This document shows, one piece after another, positions 7,596 through 16,799 of a DNA stretch of 64,000 nt; the first letter of the stretch is position 1; every line of letters begins with the position of its first letter. A model generated the notes under the pieces. It saw nothing but the letters and a program-made list of their open reading frames with translations, did not search any database and was not told where the DNA came from. The stretch is from Gammaproteobacteria bacterium Ga0077536 (lineage in GTDB: Bacteria > Pseudomonadota > Gammaproteobacteria > Ga0077536). The DNA lies in contig LNEL01000059.1 in NCBI GenBank assembly GCA_001464935.1, forward strand, positions 124,001 through 188,000, written 5' to 3'. A program made the position numbers and the translations under genes.

Positions 7596-10505
7596 TCAGA
7601 ACGTGAACTGCGGCAAATCCATGGCGTCGATTGTCGCTTTTTCGCCGGCGTGCGTCACCACACCGACCACGCCGCGCGCCGGTTGGAGGTAACGCGCCGC
7701 GACGGCGCGCAGGTCATCGACCGTTGTCGCGAGCACCTGGCGGCGGAACTGCGCGCGGAAGTCGGCGCTGCGTCCGTGCAGTTCACTGTAGTACCAGTGC
7801 ACGGCGGCACCGGCCGGCGAACGCGGCTTGTCGAGCCCGCGGATGACGCCGAGGATCGCTTCTTCGAGCAGCGCGCCGGGCGCCGGTGTCGCGAGCCAGT
7901 CGAGCGCACGATCGAAATCGGCGAGCGTCTCGACCAGGCGCGGATCGCGATAGGAGTAGAACGAGAACGCACCGCTGTCCGAATCGAAGCTCGCGCCGCC
8001 GCCATAAGCGCCGCCGCGCTCGCGCACCGCCGGATGCAGGAAACCGTCGGTCAGGTAGCGCGCCAGGACCGCCAGCGCCGGCGCATCCGGATCGCCCTGC
8101 GGCACGGCCGCGTAGGCCTTCGCGCAGAAATTGACGTCGGCATTCGCGAACCATGCGCCACCGCGCGCCGCCGGCGGCGCCGGCAGTTGAGCGAGGAGGG
8201 CCGGGACGCCGGCGGTGGCCGCGCGCGGCACCTGCGTCAACGCCTCGCGCGCAGCGGCGAGCGCGTCGTCCTCGCCGACCAGCAGCACCTCGCACGGCGC
8301 CGCCACGAGTTTGGCGTGCAGTGCGCTGAAGCGCGCGAGCAGCGCATCGGCCGCCGCGTCGGAGTCGCGCACCGCGTCGTCGAGCGCCTGCATCGCGAGC
8401 ACGTGTGCCGGACCATCCCATTCGTCGGCCAGCCAGCCGGCACTCGACAGGCCGCGCATCGCGCCGTGCATCGCAAGCGAGTGGCCGCGATCGGTGATCG
8501 ACAGTTCGAGATCGGCGCGCGACTGGGTCAACAGCTCGCGCAGGCGCTGGCGCTCATCGAGCCGCACCTGCGGCAGGATCTCGGTCAGCACCTGGATGAG
8601 ATCGGCGGTCTTGCGCTTCAGGCCCTTGGCCGTGACGATCAGGTGGCCGCGTGCGCGGCCGGTATCGCGCAGGGCACTGCGGATCGAGGCGCTCGCGCCG
8701 AACTGCCCGAGGCGCGCCCGACGCGCCTGGGTATCGAGGTAGCTTTCGCCGCCGGTCCCCAGATCGGTGAGGTAGCTGGCCAGCAGCGACAGCGTCGAGA
8801 GTTCGTCGGCCGACAGCGCCGGCAATTCGAGTGCGGCGTGCGCCGTGACAATGCCGTTCGTGCCGCGTCGATAGCTGTGGGTAGGCCAGCCGCCGGTCGC
8901 GGCGCTGTCGCCGACGATGGGCGCTTCACCTGCCGGCACGTCGGCGAGCGTGATGCGCGGCAGGATGTCGGGATCGTCCTGGCGCGCCTGGTGCACCGCG
9001 AGCGCCGCGGCCGCCGCCCGGATTTCGTCCTGCTCGGCCGGGGTCAGCCTGGCGTGCAGGGCCACGAGCCGCGCCTGCTCGGCCCGGCGCTCCGCGTCCC
9101 GCTTGCCGCGGTCGGGCGTCATGATCACCTGCACGCGGTGACCGTTCGCGCGCAGGTTGCGTTCGATCAGTTCACGCGCGAAGCCCGGTTGCGCGGCTTC
9201 CGTGCGCAGCGCCGCGAGCAGCGGGTCGATGTCGAGCAAGGCCGCTGGATCGCGACGGTACATCGCGCCGGGCATCACGCGGCTCATCAGCTGCAGACCG
9301 TACGGATAGCCATCGCCGCCGACATCGCGCTGCGCCATCTCGATGCGGTCGAGTGCCGCTTCGACGACCGCAGCCTCCACTCCGTCGCGCGCGACACGTT
9401 CGAGCACGCCGAAGATGCCCTGCTCCAGCGCCTGCGCATGCACGGGGTCGCTGCCCTCGACGCCACAATAGAACGCAAGCTGTCGGGCGGAGTCGTCGAT
9501 GCCGCACAGTTCCGACGGCGCGCGCGCCAGCTCGGTGGTTTCGAGGAAATGGCGCAGCGGCGACGCGCTGTGTTCGAGCAGGATGCCGGACAGGATGTGC
9601 GCTTCGAGCATCGCGCGCGGATCGCCCGTCTCGCCGAGCAGCCAGCCCCAGACGATGTGGGTGCCCTGCGCTTCGTCTTCGGCATCGTCGACGGCGTAGT
9701 GCACGACGCGGGAGCGTGGCGCCGGCAACGGCGGCTGGAGCTGGCTGACAATCGTCTCGGCGACGGGCGTGAAGCGATCGAGCGCGAGCGAGGCGAACTT
9801 CGCCTGGTGCTCGATCGGATCGAAACAGCCGTAGGTCATGAACACCGACTGCGTCGGGTGGTAGTGGCGGGCATGAAAATCGCGCAGCGCCTGGTGGGTG
9901 AGGCTCGGGATCTCGGCCGGATCGCCACCGCTGTTGTAGCGGTAGGTCGTCTGCGGGAAAAGATCGGCTTGCAGGTGATGCCACAGCTGGGAGATCGGCG
10001 AACTCATCGCGCCTTTCATCTCGTTGTAGACGACACCCTTGTAGACCAGCCCCTGCTCCGGGTGCTCGCCGTCGGCGAAATCGACGCGGCAGCCTTCCTG
10101 CGCGAAATCCAGTGCGTCGAGGCGCGGGAAGAACACCGCGTCGAGATACACCTGCAGCAGGTTGTCGAAGTCCTTGCGGTTGCGCGTCGCGAACGGGTAG
10201 GCCGTGCTGTCGCTGCTGGTGAACGCGTTCATGAACGTGTTCAGCGAGCGTCGGAGCATCATGAAGAACGGATCGCGCACGGGGTAGCGCTGGCTGCCGC
10301 AGAGTGTCGTATGTTCGAGGATATGGGCGACCCCGGTCGAATCACGCGGGATCGTCGGGAACGAGACCATGAACGCGTTGTTGTCGTCGTCACAGGCCAG
10401 GTGATAGTGCCGCGCGCCGGTTGCGGCATGCCGCCAGGCCTGGAATTCCAGGTTCAGCGTCGCAATGTGCCGCCGTTCGAGCAGTTCGAAACCGTGCTGA
10501 TTCAT
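7596..10505 (-). CDS. M16C insulinase-family zinc protease, presequence-protease (PreP) type
   Basis: A 969-residue protease of the pitrilysin family, subfamily M16C. The inverted zinc motif HILEH gives H61, E64 (catalytic) and H65, and the distal zinc ligand is probably E162 in YNEMKGAMSS. Length and the SQRYPVRDPFFMML and RNRKDFDNLLQVYLDAVFFP stretches match PreP-type enzymes, which enclose and degrade short unstructured peptides. The C-terminal half is the inactive M16 repeat. No signal peptide is seen, so it is probably cytoplasmic. The ATG at 10505 overlaps the stop of the HAD gene by four bases, so the two are likely translationally coupled. Confidence 0.92.
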   Translation of the reverse strand: MNQHGFELLERRHIATLNLEFQAWRHAATGARHYHLACDDDNNAFMVSFPTIPRDSTGVAHILEHTTLCGSQRYPVRDPFFMMLRRSLNTFMNAFTSSDSTAYPFATRNRKDFDNLLQVYLDAVFFPRLDALDFAQEGCRVDFADGEHPEQGLVYKGVVYNEMKGAMSSPISQLWHHLQADLFPQTTYRYNSGGDPAEIPSLTHQALRDFHARHYHPTQSVFMTYGCFDPIEHQAKFASLALDRFTPVAETIVSQLQPPLPAPRSRVVHYAVDDAEDEAQGTHIVWGWLLGETGDPRAMLEAHILSGILLEHSASPLRHFLETTELARAPSELCGIDDSARQLAFYCGVEGSDPVHAQALEQGIFGVLERVARDGVEAAVVEAALDRIEMAQRDVGGDGYPYGLQLMSRVMPGAMYRRDPAALLDIDPLLAALRTEAAQPGFARELIERNLRANGHRVQVIMTPDRGKRDAERRAEQARLVALHARLTPAEQDEIRAAAAALAVHQARQDDPDILPRITLADVPAGEAPIVGDSAATGGWPTHSYRRGTNGIVTAHAALELPALSADELSTLSLLASYLTDLGTGGESYLDTQARRARLGQFGASASIRSALRDTGRARGHLIVTAKGLKRKTADLIQVLTEILPQVRLDERQRLRELLTQSRADLELSITDRGHSLAMHGAMRGLSSAGWLADEWDGPAHVLAMQALDDAVRDSDAAADALLARFSALHAKLVAAPCEVLLVGEDDALAAAREALTQVPRAATAGVPALLAQLPAPPAARGGAWFANADVNFCAKAYAAVPQGDPDAPALAVLARYLTDGFLHPAVRERGGAYGGGASFDSDSGAFSFYSYRDPRLVETLADFDRALDWLATPAPGALLEEAILGVIRGLDKPRSPAGAAVHWYYSELHGRSADFRAQFRRQVLATTVDDLRAVAARYLQPARGVVGVVTHAGEKATIDAMDLPQFTF

Positions 10506-11212
10506 GCGTGTGGGCTCTCTTGATTGTCGTGCATACGTTGTAACACCGCGTCCAGTTCGCGCAGCGACGCGATTTCGGCATGGGCCCGCCGCCGCTCGTC
10601 GGGCCACGCCCGCGCGTCGCGGTTGATCCACACCGAGCGCACATTCGCGCGATGGGCGCCTTCGATGTCATACCAGGGCTCGTCGCCGATGTGCAGCATC
10701 GCGTCCGGCCCGATGCCGGCGCGCGTCATCGCCGCTTCGAACATCGCGGGGTCGGGCTTGCTGGTGCCGGTGTCGGCCGGCGACAGCGCAAACTCGAAGT
10801 AATGGGCGACGCCGGCGCGCACGAGATCGGTATTGCCATTGGTCAGCGCAACCAGCCGATAGTTGCGCCCCAGATCGCGCAGCACCGCATCGACTTCGTC
10901 GTACAGCGTGACGGTGCTGCGGACCTCGAGAAACACTCCGACCGCGGTGACCGCCAGCGCCGGGTCGTAACCGTAGTCGGCGCACAGCGCTTCGAGCGCC
11001 GCGATCCGCAGCCGCGTGAAGTCATGGGCCAGCGCCGGCTCCTCACGCGCGAGCTGGCGGCGCCGGGCCTGGAGTTCCTCGACGGTATGGGCGGCGGCGA
11101 TCCGGGGCAGATGACGCGCGACCCATTCGTGCTGGATGCGCTCGGCGCGCACGAGCACCGGCCCCGCGTCCCACAGCGTGTCGTCGAGGTCGAAGCTCAG
11201 CAGTTCGATCAC
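10502..11212 (-). CDS. HAD-superfamily hydrolase (YigB/phosphoglycolate phosphatase type)
   Basis: A haloacid-dehalogenase-fold phosphatase with all four motifs: DLDDTLWD (nucleophile and acid-base Asp), LTNGN (motif II Thr), SKPDP (Lys) and HIGDEPWYD (metal-binding acidic residues). The insert suggests a C1-cap enzyme acting on a small phosphorylated metabolite, perhaps FMN or phosphosugar as in YigB-like proteins. The start is uncertain: there is no ATG. I prefer the GTG at 11212, which gives VIELLSFDLDDTLWD; a second GTG at 11278 would add 22 residues. It overlaps the protease gene by four bases and is divergent from yajQ. Confidence 0.85.
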   Translation of the reverse strand: MIELLSFDLDDTLWDAGPVLVRAERIQHEWVARHLPRIAAAHTVEELQARRRQLAREEPALAHDFTRLRIAALEALCADYGYDPALAVTAVGVFLEVRSTVTLYDEVDAVLRDLGRNYRLVALTNGNTDLVRAGVAHYFEFALSPADTGTSKPDPAMFEAAMTRAGIGPDAMLHIGDEPWYDIEGAHRANVRSVWINRDARAWPDERRRAHAEIASLRELDAVLQRMHDNQESPHA

Positions 11213-11317
11213 GGCCGGATCGAAATGCGGGCGGACAATGCGATAATCAAGCGCATGCGCCCAGGCTGCTTCGCGCACGGGTCGCCAGTCCGCTTAATCG
11301 CAGGTCGGAGTTCAATC

Positions 11318-11800
11318 ATGCCCTCTTTTGACGTCGTGTCCGAAATCGATGCTCACGAACTGACCAATGCCGTCGACCAGACGAACCGGGAAATTGCCAA
11401 CCGGTTCGACTTCAAGGGCTCGGGTGCGCGGGTCGAGCGGGAGGAGTACGTGCTGACGATCATCGCCCAGGCCGAATTTCAAGTGAAGCAGGTGGTGGAG
11501 ATACTACGCCTGAAGGTCGCCAAGCGCGGCATCGACGTGGTGTGCCTCGACGAAGGGGACATCAGCACCAACGTCGCCGAGGCCCGCCAGAAGATCACGG
11601 TGCGCCACGGTCTCGACCAGGAGTTCGCGCGCAAGGTCGTCAAATGCATCAAGGAGTCGCAGGTCAAGGTCACCACCCAGATCCAGGACGAACAGGTGCG
11701 CGTGACCGGCAAGAAGCGCGACGACCTGCAGGCCGTGATCGCGGTGCTGCGCAGTGCCAGCATCGGCCTGCCGCTGCAGTTCACGAACTTCCGCGACTGA
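11318..11800 (+). CDS. yajQ: YajQ family nucleotide-binding protein
   Basis: A 160-residue protein beginning MPSFDVVSEIDAHELTNAVDQ, the characteristic start of YajQ/UPF0234, and carrying the conserved NRFDFKGS and SIGLPLQFTNFRD ends. Family members bind nucleotides; a Xanthomonas member is reported to bind cyclic di-GMP and act as a transcription co-factor. GGAG precedes the ATG at good spacing. A GATAAT hexamer about 70 bases upstream (11242-11247) could be a -10 element. It is followed one base later by the CPXCG gene, so the two are co-transcribed. Confidence 0.95.
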   Translation: MPSFDVVSEIDAHELTNAVDQTNREIANRFDFKGSGARVEREEYVLTIIAQAEFQVKQVVEILRLKVAKRGIDVVCLDEGDISTNVAEARQKITVRHGLDQEFARKVVKCIKESQVKVTTQIQDEQVRVTGKKRDDLQAVIAVLRSASIGLPLQFTNFRD

Positions 11801-11801
11801 C

Positions 11802-12008
11802 ATGTTCGGACAACCCGACGCCGTCAGCGAACATCGCTTCCGCTGCCCCTACTGCGGGGAGGCGATCACCTTCCTGCTCGACACCTCGGCCGCCGGCGAG
11901 TCCTATATCGAAGACTGCGAGGTCTGCTGTCAGGCCATCGAAGCGAGCTTCGAGGTCGACGCGGACGGCGCGATCGCGCGCTTCGTCGCGCGTCGCCTCG
12001 ACGACTGA
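11802..12008 (+). CDS. CPXCG motif-containing cysteine-rich protein
   Basis: A 68-residue protein with CPYCGEAITFLLDTS and a second cysteine group CEVCC, the signature of the small CPXCG family found in many gammaproteobacteria. The four spaced cysteines probably bind zinc. The molecular role is unknown. The ATG lies just after the yajQ stop codon, so it is probably expressed with yajQ. The downstream DUF3301 gene starts seven bases after its stop. Confidence 0.9.
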   Translation: MFGQPDAVSEHRFRCPYCGEAITFLLDTSAAGESYIEDCEVCCQAIEASFEVDADGAIARFVARRLDD

Positions 12009-12014
12009 TCGCGC

Positions 12015-12356
12015 ATGCGGGACGCATTCTGGTTGCTCGTCACCATCGGTGCGATAGCCGGGCTGTGGTCGTGGAGCACGAGCGGCCGCGAGCGGGTGCT
12101 CGCGGTGGTGCGCGAAGTCTGCGGGGATCTCCGGCTGCAGAGCCTCGACGACAGCGTCGTGCTGCGCGGCCTGCGTCTGCTGTGGACCGCGGACGGCCTG
12201 CGCCTCGGTCGCACCTACCGCTTCGAATTCACCGTCGACGGCAGCGCGCGCTATACCGGCGACGTTGGCCTCGCCGGCTCGGCCCTGGCGTGGGTCAGGG
12301 TGGGTCATCCACAGGGTGACATCCACATCGACGTCGCGACCCTGCGCGCGCGCTGA
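12015..12356 (+). CDS. DUF3301 domain protein
   Basis: A 113-residue protein with one N-terminal membrane segment (about residues 4-20, FWLLVTIGAIAGLWSW) followed by RERVLAVVREVCGDLRLQSLDDSVVLRGLRLLW, which is the DUF3301 pattern. The rest is a short beta-rich cytoplasmic or periplasmic domain with YRFEFTVDG. It is the last gene of the yajQ run. The family is widespread in gammaproteobacteria and has no established function. Confidence 0.88.
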   Translation: MRDAFWLLVTIGAIAGLWSWSTSGRERVLAVVREVCGDLRLQSLDDSVVLRGLRLLWTADGLRLGRTYRFEFTVDGSARYTGDVGLAGSALAWVRVGHPQGDIHIDVATLRAR

Positions 12357-12405
12357 GGGCCGGGCGAACCGGGCCTCCCGGCGTCCAGCCCGCCCCGCCG
12401 CCGGC

Positions 12406-15400
12406 TCAGTCGTCGCGCAGACGCGAGGCGAGTTCTTCGATCAGGGCCTGGTCGTGCGCCTTCGCCGCGTCGCGGGCCTTCTGCGCCCGCTTCTTGATGC
12501 GTTCGAGGTGCGCCTTCTGGTTTGCGAGCATCTGGGTCTGCGCAGGCACGGCGTGCTGCGATTCCTGTTCGCGCAACCAGGTCTCGACTTCCTGTTCGAA
12601 GCGATTGCGCGTGATCGCTTCTTCGTGGCGGTGCTGCTCGAGGTCGCGGGCATGGGCGCGCGCCGCCGCTTCCATGCGAGCCTGATCGGCTTCGGCCGCC
12701 GCAATCTGCGCGCGCGCCGCTGACAGCTCTTCTTCGATGGCGACGAGGTCCGAGGCCAGCTGGGCCTGCGCGCTCTGGTCCGCTGCGCTGCTGCGTGCTG
12801 CTGCCAACTCGGCGATCTGCTGTTCGGCGTTCTGTTGCGTGCGCAGCGCCTGCTCCTTGGCCGCCTGGGCTTCGAGCAGCGCTTCGCGCAGCTGGCGGCC
12901 CTCGGCCTCGAGACGCGCCCGCTCGGCTTCCAGCTTCGCCTCTTCCTTCTCGCGCAGCTTCTGGTGCGACTGCTTGTACTCGAACACGATGCGCTCGGCT
13001 TCTTCGGCCGCCGCGATGCGCGCCGCCTCCGCCGCGGCCTTTTCGCGCCGCGCGCGTTCGAGTTCCTCGGCATTGCGCGCGAACTCGGCTTCCAGCCGGC
13101 GCCGTTCGGAATCGACCTTGGCCTGGATTTCCTCGCGCAGCTTGCGCTCGAGTTCGATCTGGCGCTGCTGGCGCAGTTCGGCTTCCTGCGCGCTCACCAG
13201 CCGTGCGGCTTCGACTTCGGACTGGATGCGCTGGGCTTCGGCGAGCCGTTGCTTGGCGGCCTGGGAGTCCGCTTTAAGGCGCTCGCGTTCCTCGGCCAGC
13301 TGCAGTTCGGCGGCTTCCTTCATGCGCTGCAGACGGGCGAGCTCCTCGGCCTGCCAGGCGTAGCTTTCCTCGAGTTTGCGCTCCTCTTCCCGCATCCGGC
13401 GTTCGGCTTCGGCCTGCATCTCGCGCAGCCGCTCTTCCTCGGCCTGACGCCGGGAATTGGCCTCCGCTTCGGCCTGCAGCTTCTCGCGCTCGAGTTCTTC
13501 CTTGAGCCGCTGCATTTCCTCGACCGCGCGGCGGGCGCGCTCGGCTTCGTCGGCGAGGCGCTGCTGTTCTTCCTGCACGCGCCGCGCGGATTCTTCTTCC
13601 ATCGTGCGCCGCGCCAGTTCGGCTTCCTGCTTCAGGCGCTGCGCCTCCTCGAGCTGCCGGTTGGCGGCGGCGAGTTCGGCCTGCTGCAGTTCGAGCAGGC
13701 GCGCGGCTTCATGTTCGGCAGCGCGCCGCTCTTCTTCGATCTGCTGTTTGAGCCGCTGCGTTTCTTCCCACACTTCGCGCGCCCGCGCCGCCTCTGCGGC
13801 GAGACGCTCCTGTTCGACGCGGATGCGCTCCTGCGCCTCGGCCTCGAGCCGCACGCGCGCCTGTTCGGCTTCCTCCTGCAGGCGACGCGCCTGCTCGAGG
13901 CGCTCGTTCGCGGCCAGCAGGTCGGCCTGCTGCTGGGCGCGTTGCGCCGCGGCTTCTTCCTCGGCCCGCCGGCGTTCGGCGTCGAGTTCGGCTTTCAGTT
14001 GCTGCGCTTCTTCCCATTCGCGCTTCGCGCGCTCGGCCTCCGCGGCCAGCCGCGCCTGTTCGGCCCGAATGCGTTCCTCGGCTTCCTGTTCGAGCCGCAC
14101 ACGGGCCTGTTCCGCTTCCTGCTGCAGCCGTCGCGCTTCTTCGAGGCGTTCGTTCGCCGCCTGCAGGTCGGCCTGCTCCTGCGCTCTGAGCGCGGCAGCC
14201 TGCTCCTCGGCCCGCTTGCGCTCGCGCTCGAGTTCGGCCTTCAGGCGCTGCGCCTCTTCCCATTCCTGCTTCGCGCGCTCGGCTTCCTCGGCGAGGCGCG
14301 CCTGTTCCGCACGCAGCCGCGAACCGGCTTCCTGCTCGAGTTCCTGGCGTCGCCGCTCGGCTTCTTCCTGCGCGCGGCGGGCTTCTTCGAGCTGACGCAG
14401 CACCTCGCGCGCTTCCTCGACCTCCGCTTCGCGGACCCGCGAAGCCTGCGTTTGCGCCGCCTGGCGCTCGCGCTCGAGCTGATCCTTGAGATGCTGGGCC
14501 TCTTCGAGCGCCAGCCGGGCGCGCGCCGCCTCCGCTTCGACGCGTTCGCGCTCGGCGGCCGCGCGGGCGCTGTATTCCTGCTCGAGACGCTGCCGCGCTT
14601 CTTCCGATTCGCGCTGCGCACGCTGCGCTTCCTCGAGCTTGGCGTTGGCAGCGGCGAGTTCGGCGAGTTCCTCGTCGCGGCGGCGCACGGCCTCTGCTTC
14701 GGCCTTCTGCCTGGCCTCGTCGGCGGCCGCCTTCAGACGCTGCGCTTCGTCGAGCGCGCGCCGGGCCTCTTCGGCTTCGGCCTCGATCCGCTGGCGCTCG
14801 GCCGCCGCGCGCGCGGCGTATTCTTCCTCCAGGCGCTGCCGGGCCTGCTCCGACTCGCGCTGCGCGCGCTGCGCTTCCTCGAGCTTGGCGCTGGCCGCGG
14901 CCAGTTCGGCCAGCTCCGCTTCGCGCCGCCGCGCGGCTTCTGCCTCGGCCTTGCGCTTCGCCTCGTCGGCGATGAGTTTGAGCTTCTGCGCTTCTTCCAG
15001 CGCGCGCTTCGCCTTGTCGGCGTCGCGGGCGAGCCTGGCGCGTTCGGCCTGGATCTCCACCGACGCCGCCTGCAACGCTTCCTGGCGCGCCCGTTCGGCC
15101 TGCTCCTTGAGCTTGCGGGCCTCTTCGAGCTGGATGCCGGCCTTCGCCAGGTCCGTCTTCAGCGCCTGCGCGCGCAGATCGGCTTCGAGCGTATCCCCGG
15201 CGCCTGGCAGCTCGGCCACGCCGGTGACGCGCCGTTCCGCCTCCGTCTGCTGGGACGCCGGCAGCGGAGCGCTGGTGGTCGGCACGGCCGCCGGCTGGCT
15301 CTGATCGGTCGGCTGGATTTCGAGGTCGGGCACCGCGCCCGGCGCCACCGGGCGCGCGGCCGCCTGTTTGAAAATGCCATAGCGGTTGAGGCCGCCGGCG

Positions 15401-16434
15401 AGGTAATGCACCTCATGGCCGCGCTCGGACAGCAGGAACGCCCCGACCGCGCTACGGCTGCCGGTATCGCAATACACGATGAAGGACTTGCCGCGCGGCA
15501 GCTTGTCCGCCTGCAGGCGCAGGGTGTTCAGCGGAATATTCAGCGACTTCGGCAGCGCGCCGGCCTTGCGTTCGTCCGGGAACCGCACATCGAGCCAGAT
15601 CGCACCGTTCTTCTCGACCTGAAGCTGGGCCTCTTTCAGCGTGAGGACGTTCAGCAACGGCTTCTTGATCAGTTCGACGAAGTCTTCCTTCGTCAGGCGC
15701 ATCAGCACGCCGGGCGTCAGCATGCGCACGGTCGCGTTGCGGCGCGCATCGGCGACCAGCGCCTCTTCGCCAAAGGTATCGCCCGCATTCAGCTCGGCGA
15801 GTTTGACCGGCACCTTGCCGCCCTTGATCTCGCGCTCGACCTGGCAGCGGCCGGACTGGATGACATAGTAGAAATCGCCCGGCTCGCCCTGCCGCACGAC
15901 GAGTTCGCCGGCCTTGAACTCCACCGCCTCGAGGCAGGTGAAGATGCGCTGGATGTTGGCCGCCGGCACCCGCGCGAACAGCGCGGACTGCAGCATGCGG
16001 GTCATCCAGTCGCTGTCTTCCTCTGCATCGATTTCACTGACGCTGACGTCGTGCGCGTGATCGCTGCCTTCGAGCGCGACCAGCTTGTCGAACAGATCGC
16101 GATCGAGCCGCAGGATGCTGACGTCGGAGGACAGGGCGCGGGCGGTGAGCTGTCGCGGCTGCAGTTGCGCGAGGCAGTGCACGGCATCCGGCGTGCCGCC
16201 CCGCATCGACTTGACGAGCTGCTGGCCGGCGTAGAGTTCGAGCTGGCCGTCGAGCAGGTAGAACGCAAAGCCGTCGCGATCCCCTTCCCGAAACACATAT
16301 TGCCCGCGCCGAAAGTTCAGGACTTCCGCGCGCGCGAACAGCTGTTGCCGACGCTGAACCGATAACTGGTTCAGCGGCACGAGCATTTCGAGCACGCCGG
16401 TAAACTTCTCGTCGATGGCAGGCATCGCGCTCAT
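12406..16434 (-). CDS. Giant cNMP-binding / rhodanese / coiled-coil protein (paralogue A)
   Basis: A 1342-residue protein with an unusual layout. Residues about 12-120 form a cyclic-nucleotide-binding fold (RGQYVFREGDRDGFAFYLLDG) whose phosphate-binding cassette is degenerate. Residues about 145-255 form a second, intact-looking one: FGEEALVADARRNATV (221-236) supplies the Gly-Glu and Arg expected to hold the cyclic phosphate, as in PKA regulatory subunits. Residues about 265-355 are a rhodanese domain with active-site loop YCDTGSRS (C322). A Pro/Ala linker follows, then about 900 residues of almost unbroken charged coiled coil containing six exact-length 82-residue repeats. There is no signal peptide or membrane segment. 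The start is taken as the ATG at 16434 (MSAMPAIDEK); 16425 is the alternative. Paralogue B lies divergently at 17041. I infer a cAMP- or cGMP-sensing cytoplasmic scaffold; this is unproven. Confidence 0.88.
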   Translation of the reverse strand: MSAMPAIDEKFTGVLEMLVPLNQLSVQRRQQLFARAEVLNFRRGQYVFREGDRDGFAFYLLDGQLELYAGQQLVKSMRGGTPDAVHCLAQLQPRQLTARALSSDVSILRLDRDLFDKLVALEGSDHAHDVSVSEIDAEEDSDWMTRMLQSALFARVPAANIQRIFTCLEAVEFKAGELVVRQGEPGDFYYVIQSGRCQVEREIKGGKVPVKLAELNAGDTFGEEALVADARRNATVRMLTPGVLMRLTKEDFVELIKKPLLNVLTLKEAQLQVEKNGAIWLDVRFPDERKAGALPKSLNIPLNTLRLQADKLPRGKSFIVYCDTGSRSAVGAFLLSERGHEVHYLAGGLNRYGIFKQAAARPVAPGAVPDLEIQPTDQSQPAAVPTTSAPLPASQQTEAERRVTGVAELPGAGDTLEADLRAQALKTDLAKAGIQLEEARKLKEQAERARQEALQAASVEIQAERARLARDADKAKRALEEAQKLKLIADEAKRKAEAEAARRREAELAELAAASAKLEEAQRAQRESEQARQRLEEEYAARAAAERQRIEAEAEEARRALDEAQRLKAAADEARQKAEAEAVRRRDEELAELAAANAKLEEAQRAQRESEEARQRLEQEYSARAAAERERVEAEAARARLALEEAQHLKDQLERERQAAQTQASRVREAEVEEAREVLRQLEEARRAQEEAERRRQELEQEAGSRLRAEQARLAEEAERAKQEWEEAQRLKAELERERKRAEEQAAALRAQEQADLQAANERLEEARRLQQEAEQARVRLEQEAEERIRAEQARLAAEAERAKREWEEAQQLKAELDAERRRAEEEAAAQRAQQQADLLAANERLEQARRLQEEAEQARVRLEAEAQERIRVEQERLAAEAARAREVWEETQRLKQQIEEERRAAEHEAARLLELQQAELAAANRQLEEAQRLKQEAELARRTMEEESARRVQEEQQRLADEAERARRAVEEMQRLKEELEREKLQAEAEANSRRQAEEERLREMQAEAERRMREEERKLEESYAWQAEELARLQRMKEAAELQLAEERERLKADSQAAKQRLAEAQRIQSEVEAARLVSAQEAELRQQRQIELERKLREEIQAKVDSERRRLEAEFARNAEELERARREKAAAEAARIAAAEEAERIVFEYKQSHQKLREKEEAKLEAERARLEAEGRQLREALLEAQAAKEQALRTQQNAEQQIAELAAARSSAADQSAQAQLASDLVAIEEELSAARAQIAAAEADQARMEAAARAHARDLEQHRHEEAITRNRFEQEVETWLREQESQHAVPAQTQMLANQKAHLERIKKRAQKARDAAKAHDQALIEELASRLRDD
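13528..15003 (-). repeat. Six tandem 246-bp coding repeats (82 residues each)
   Basis: Within paralogue A, residues 478-969 are six consecutive units of exactly 82 residues. Each begins like ALEEAQKLK or EWEEAQRLK, passes through AELAAANAKLEEAQR, and ends like RLAAEAERAKR. The fourth and fifth units are the most alike. A partial unit precedes the array and a diverging seventh follows. 82 is not a multiple of 7 or 11 but equals seven heptads plus three hendecads, so the supercoil may reset once per unit. Confidence 0.85.
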
Positions 16435-16542
16435 CAGTGGATGCGGAGCGTCGAGTGTAATCGGAGGGGACGGATCATGGCAGCCTGCATGCACGCAATT
16501 AAAGCAAGGCCTGGGCCAGCGCGCCGGCTGAGGCTTGCGTAG

Positions 16543-16560
16543 TTGTGAAGGCGTTCACGC
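16543..16560. promoter_or_regulatory. CRP-like palindrome in the gap between the two cNMP-binding genes
   Basis: TTGTGAAGGCGTTCACGC contains TGTGA-N6-TCACG, nine of ten matches to the CRP/Vfr core TGTGA-N6-TCACA. It is 109 bases upstream of the start of paralogue A and 240 upstream of the YdcH-like gene. A CRP/Vfr gene is present in this window at 38498-39166. The rest of this 365-base gap (16435-16799) holds a TAGAAT -10-like hexamer at 16758-16763 and otherwise nothing I recognise. Binding is inferred. Confidence 0.45.
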
Positions 16561-16799
16561 ATTTTCCCGTCGCCGCCGTGCGTTGGGACATCACGTTCGC
16601 ACCCTTCAGGATATCGGCGTCGGAAATCCCTGATTCAACGGGAAAACGCCTGCCCGGTCACAGTCCCGACACGGCACCGTGGCCGGTCCGGGACGCGCCG
16701 GCGCAGATGAAGGCCAGGGTCCGGGGCGGAAAGCCGCCCGGGTCCGCCGAATCAGCGTAGAATTTCCGCCGGTCTTCTCAACCACAAGGCGGCGGGTAC

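Noticed and set aside
6540..10523. A 1327-codon plus-strand open frame opposite the M16C protease
   Set aside because: It is antisense to a protease with intact zinc motifs and has no domain of its own; it reads as a codon-position shadow.
12835..16365. A 1176-codon plus-strand open frame opposite paralogue A
   Set aside because: Its Leu/Phe/Arg-rich sequence is the complement of the Glu/Ala/Arg coiled coil; no start signal or domain supports it.
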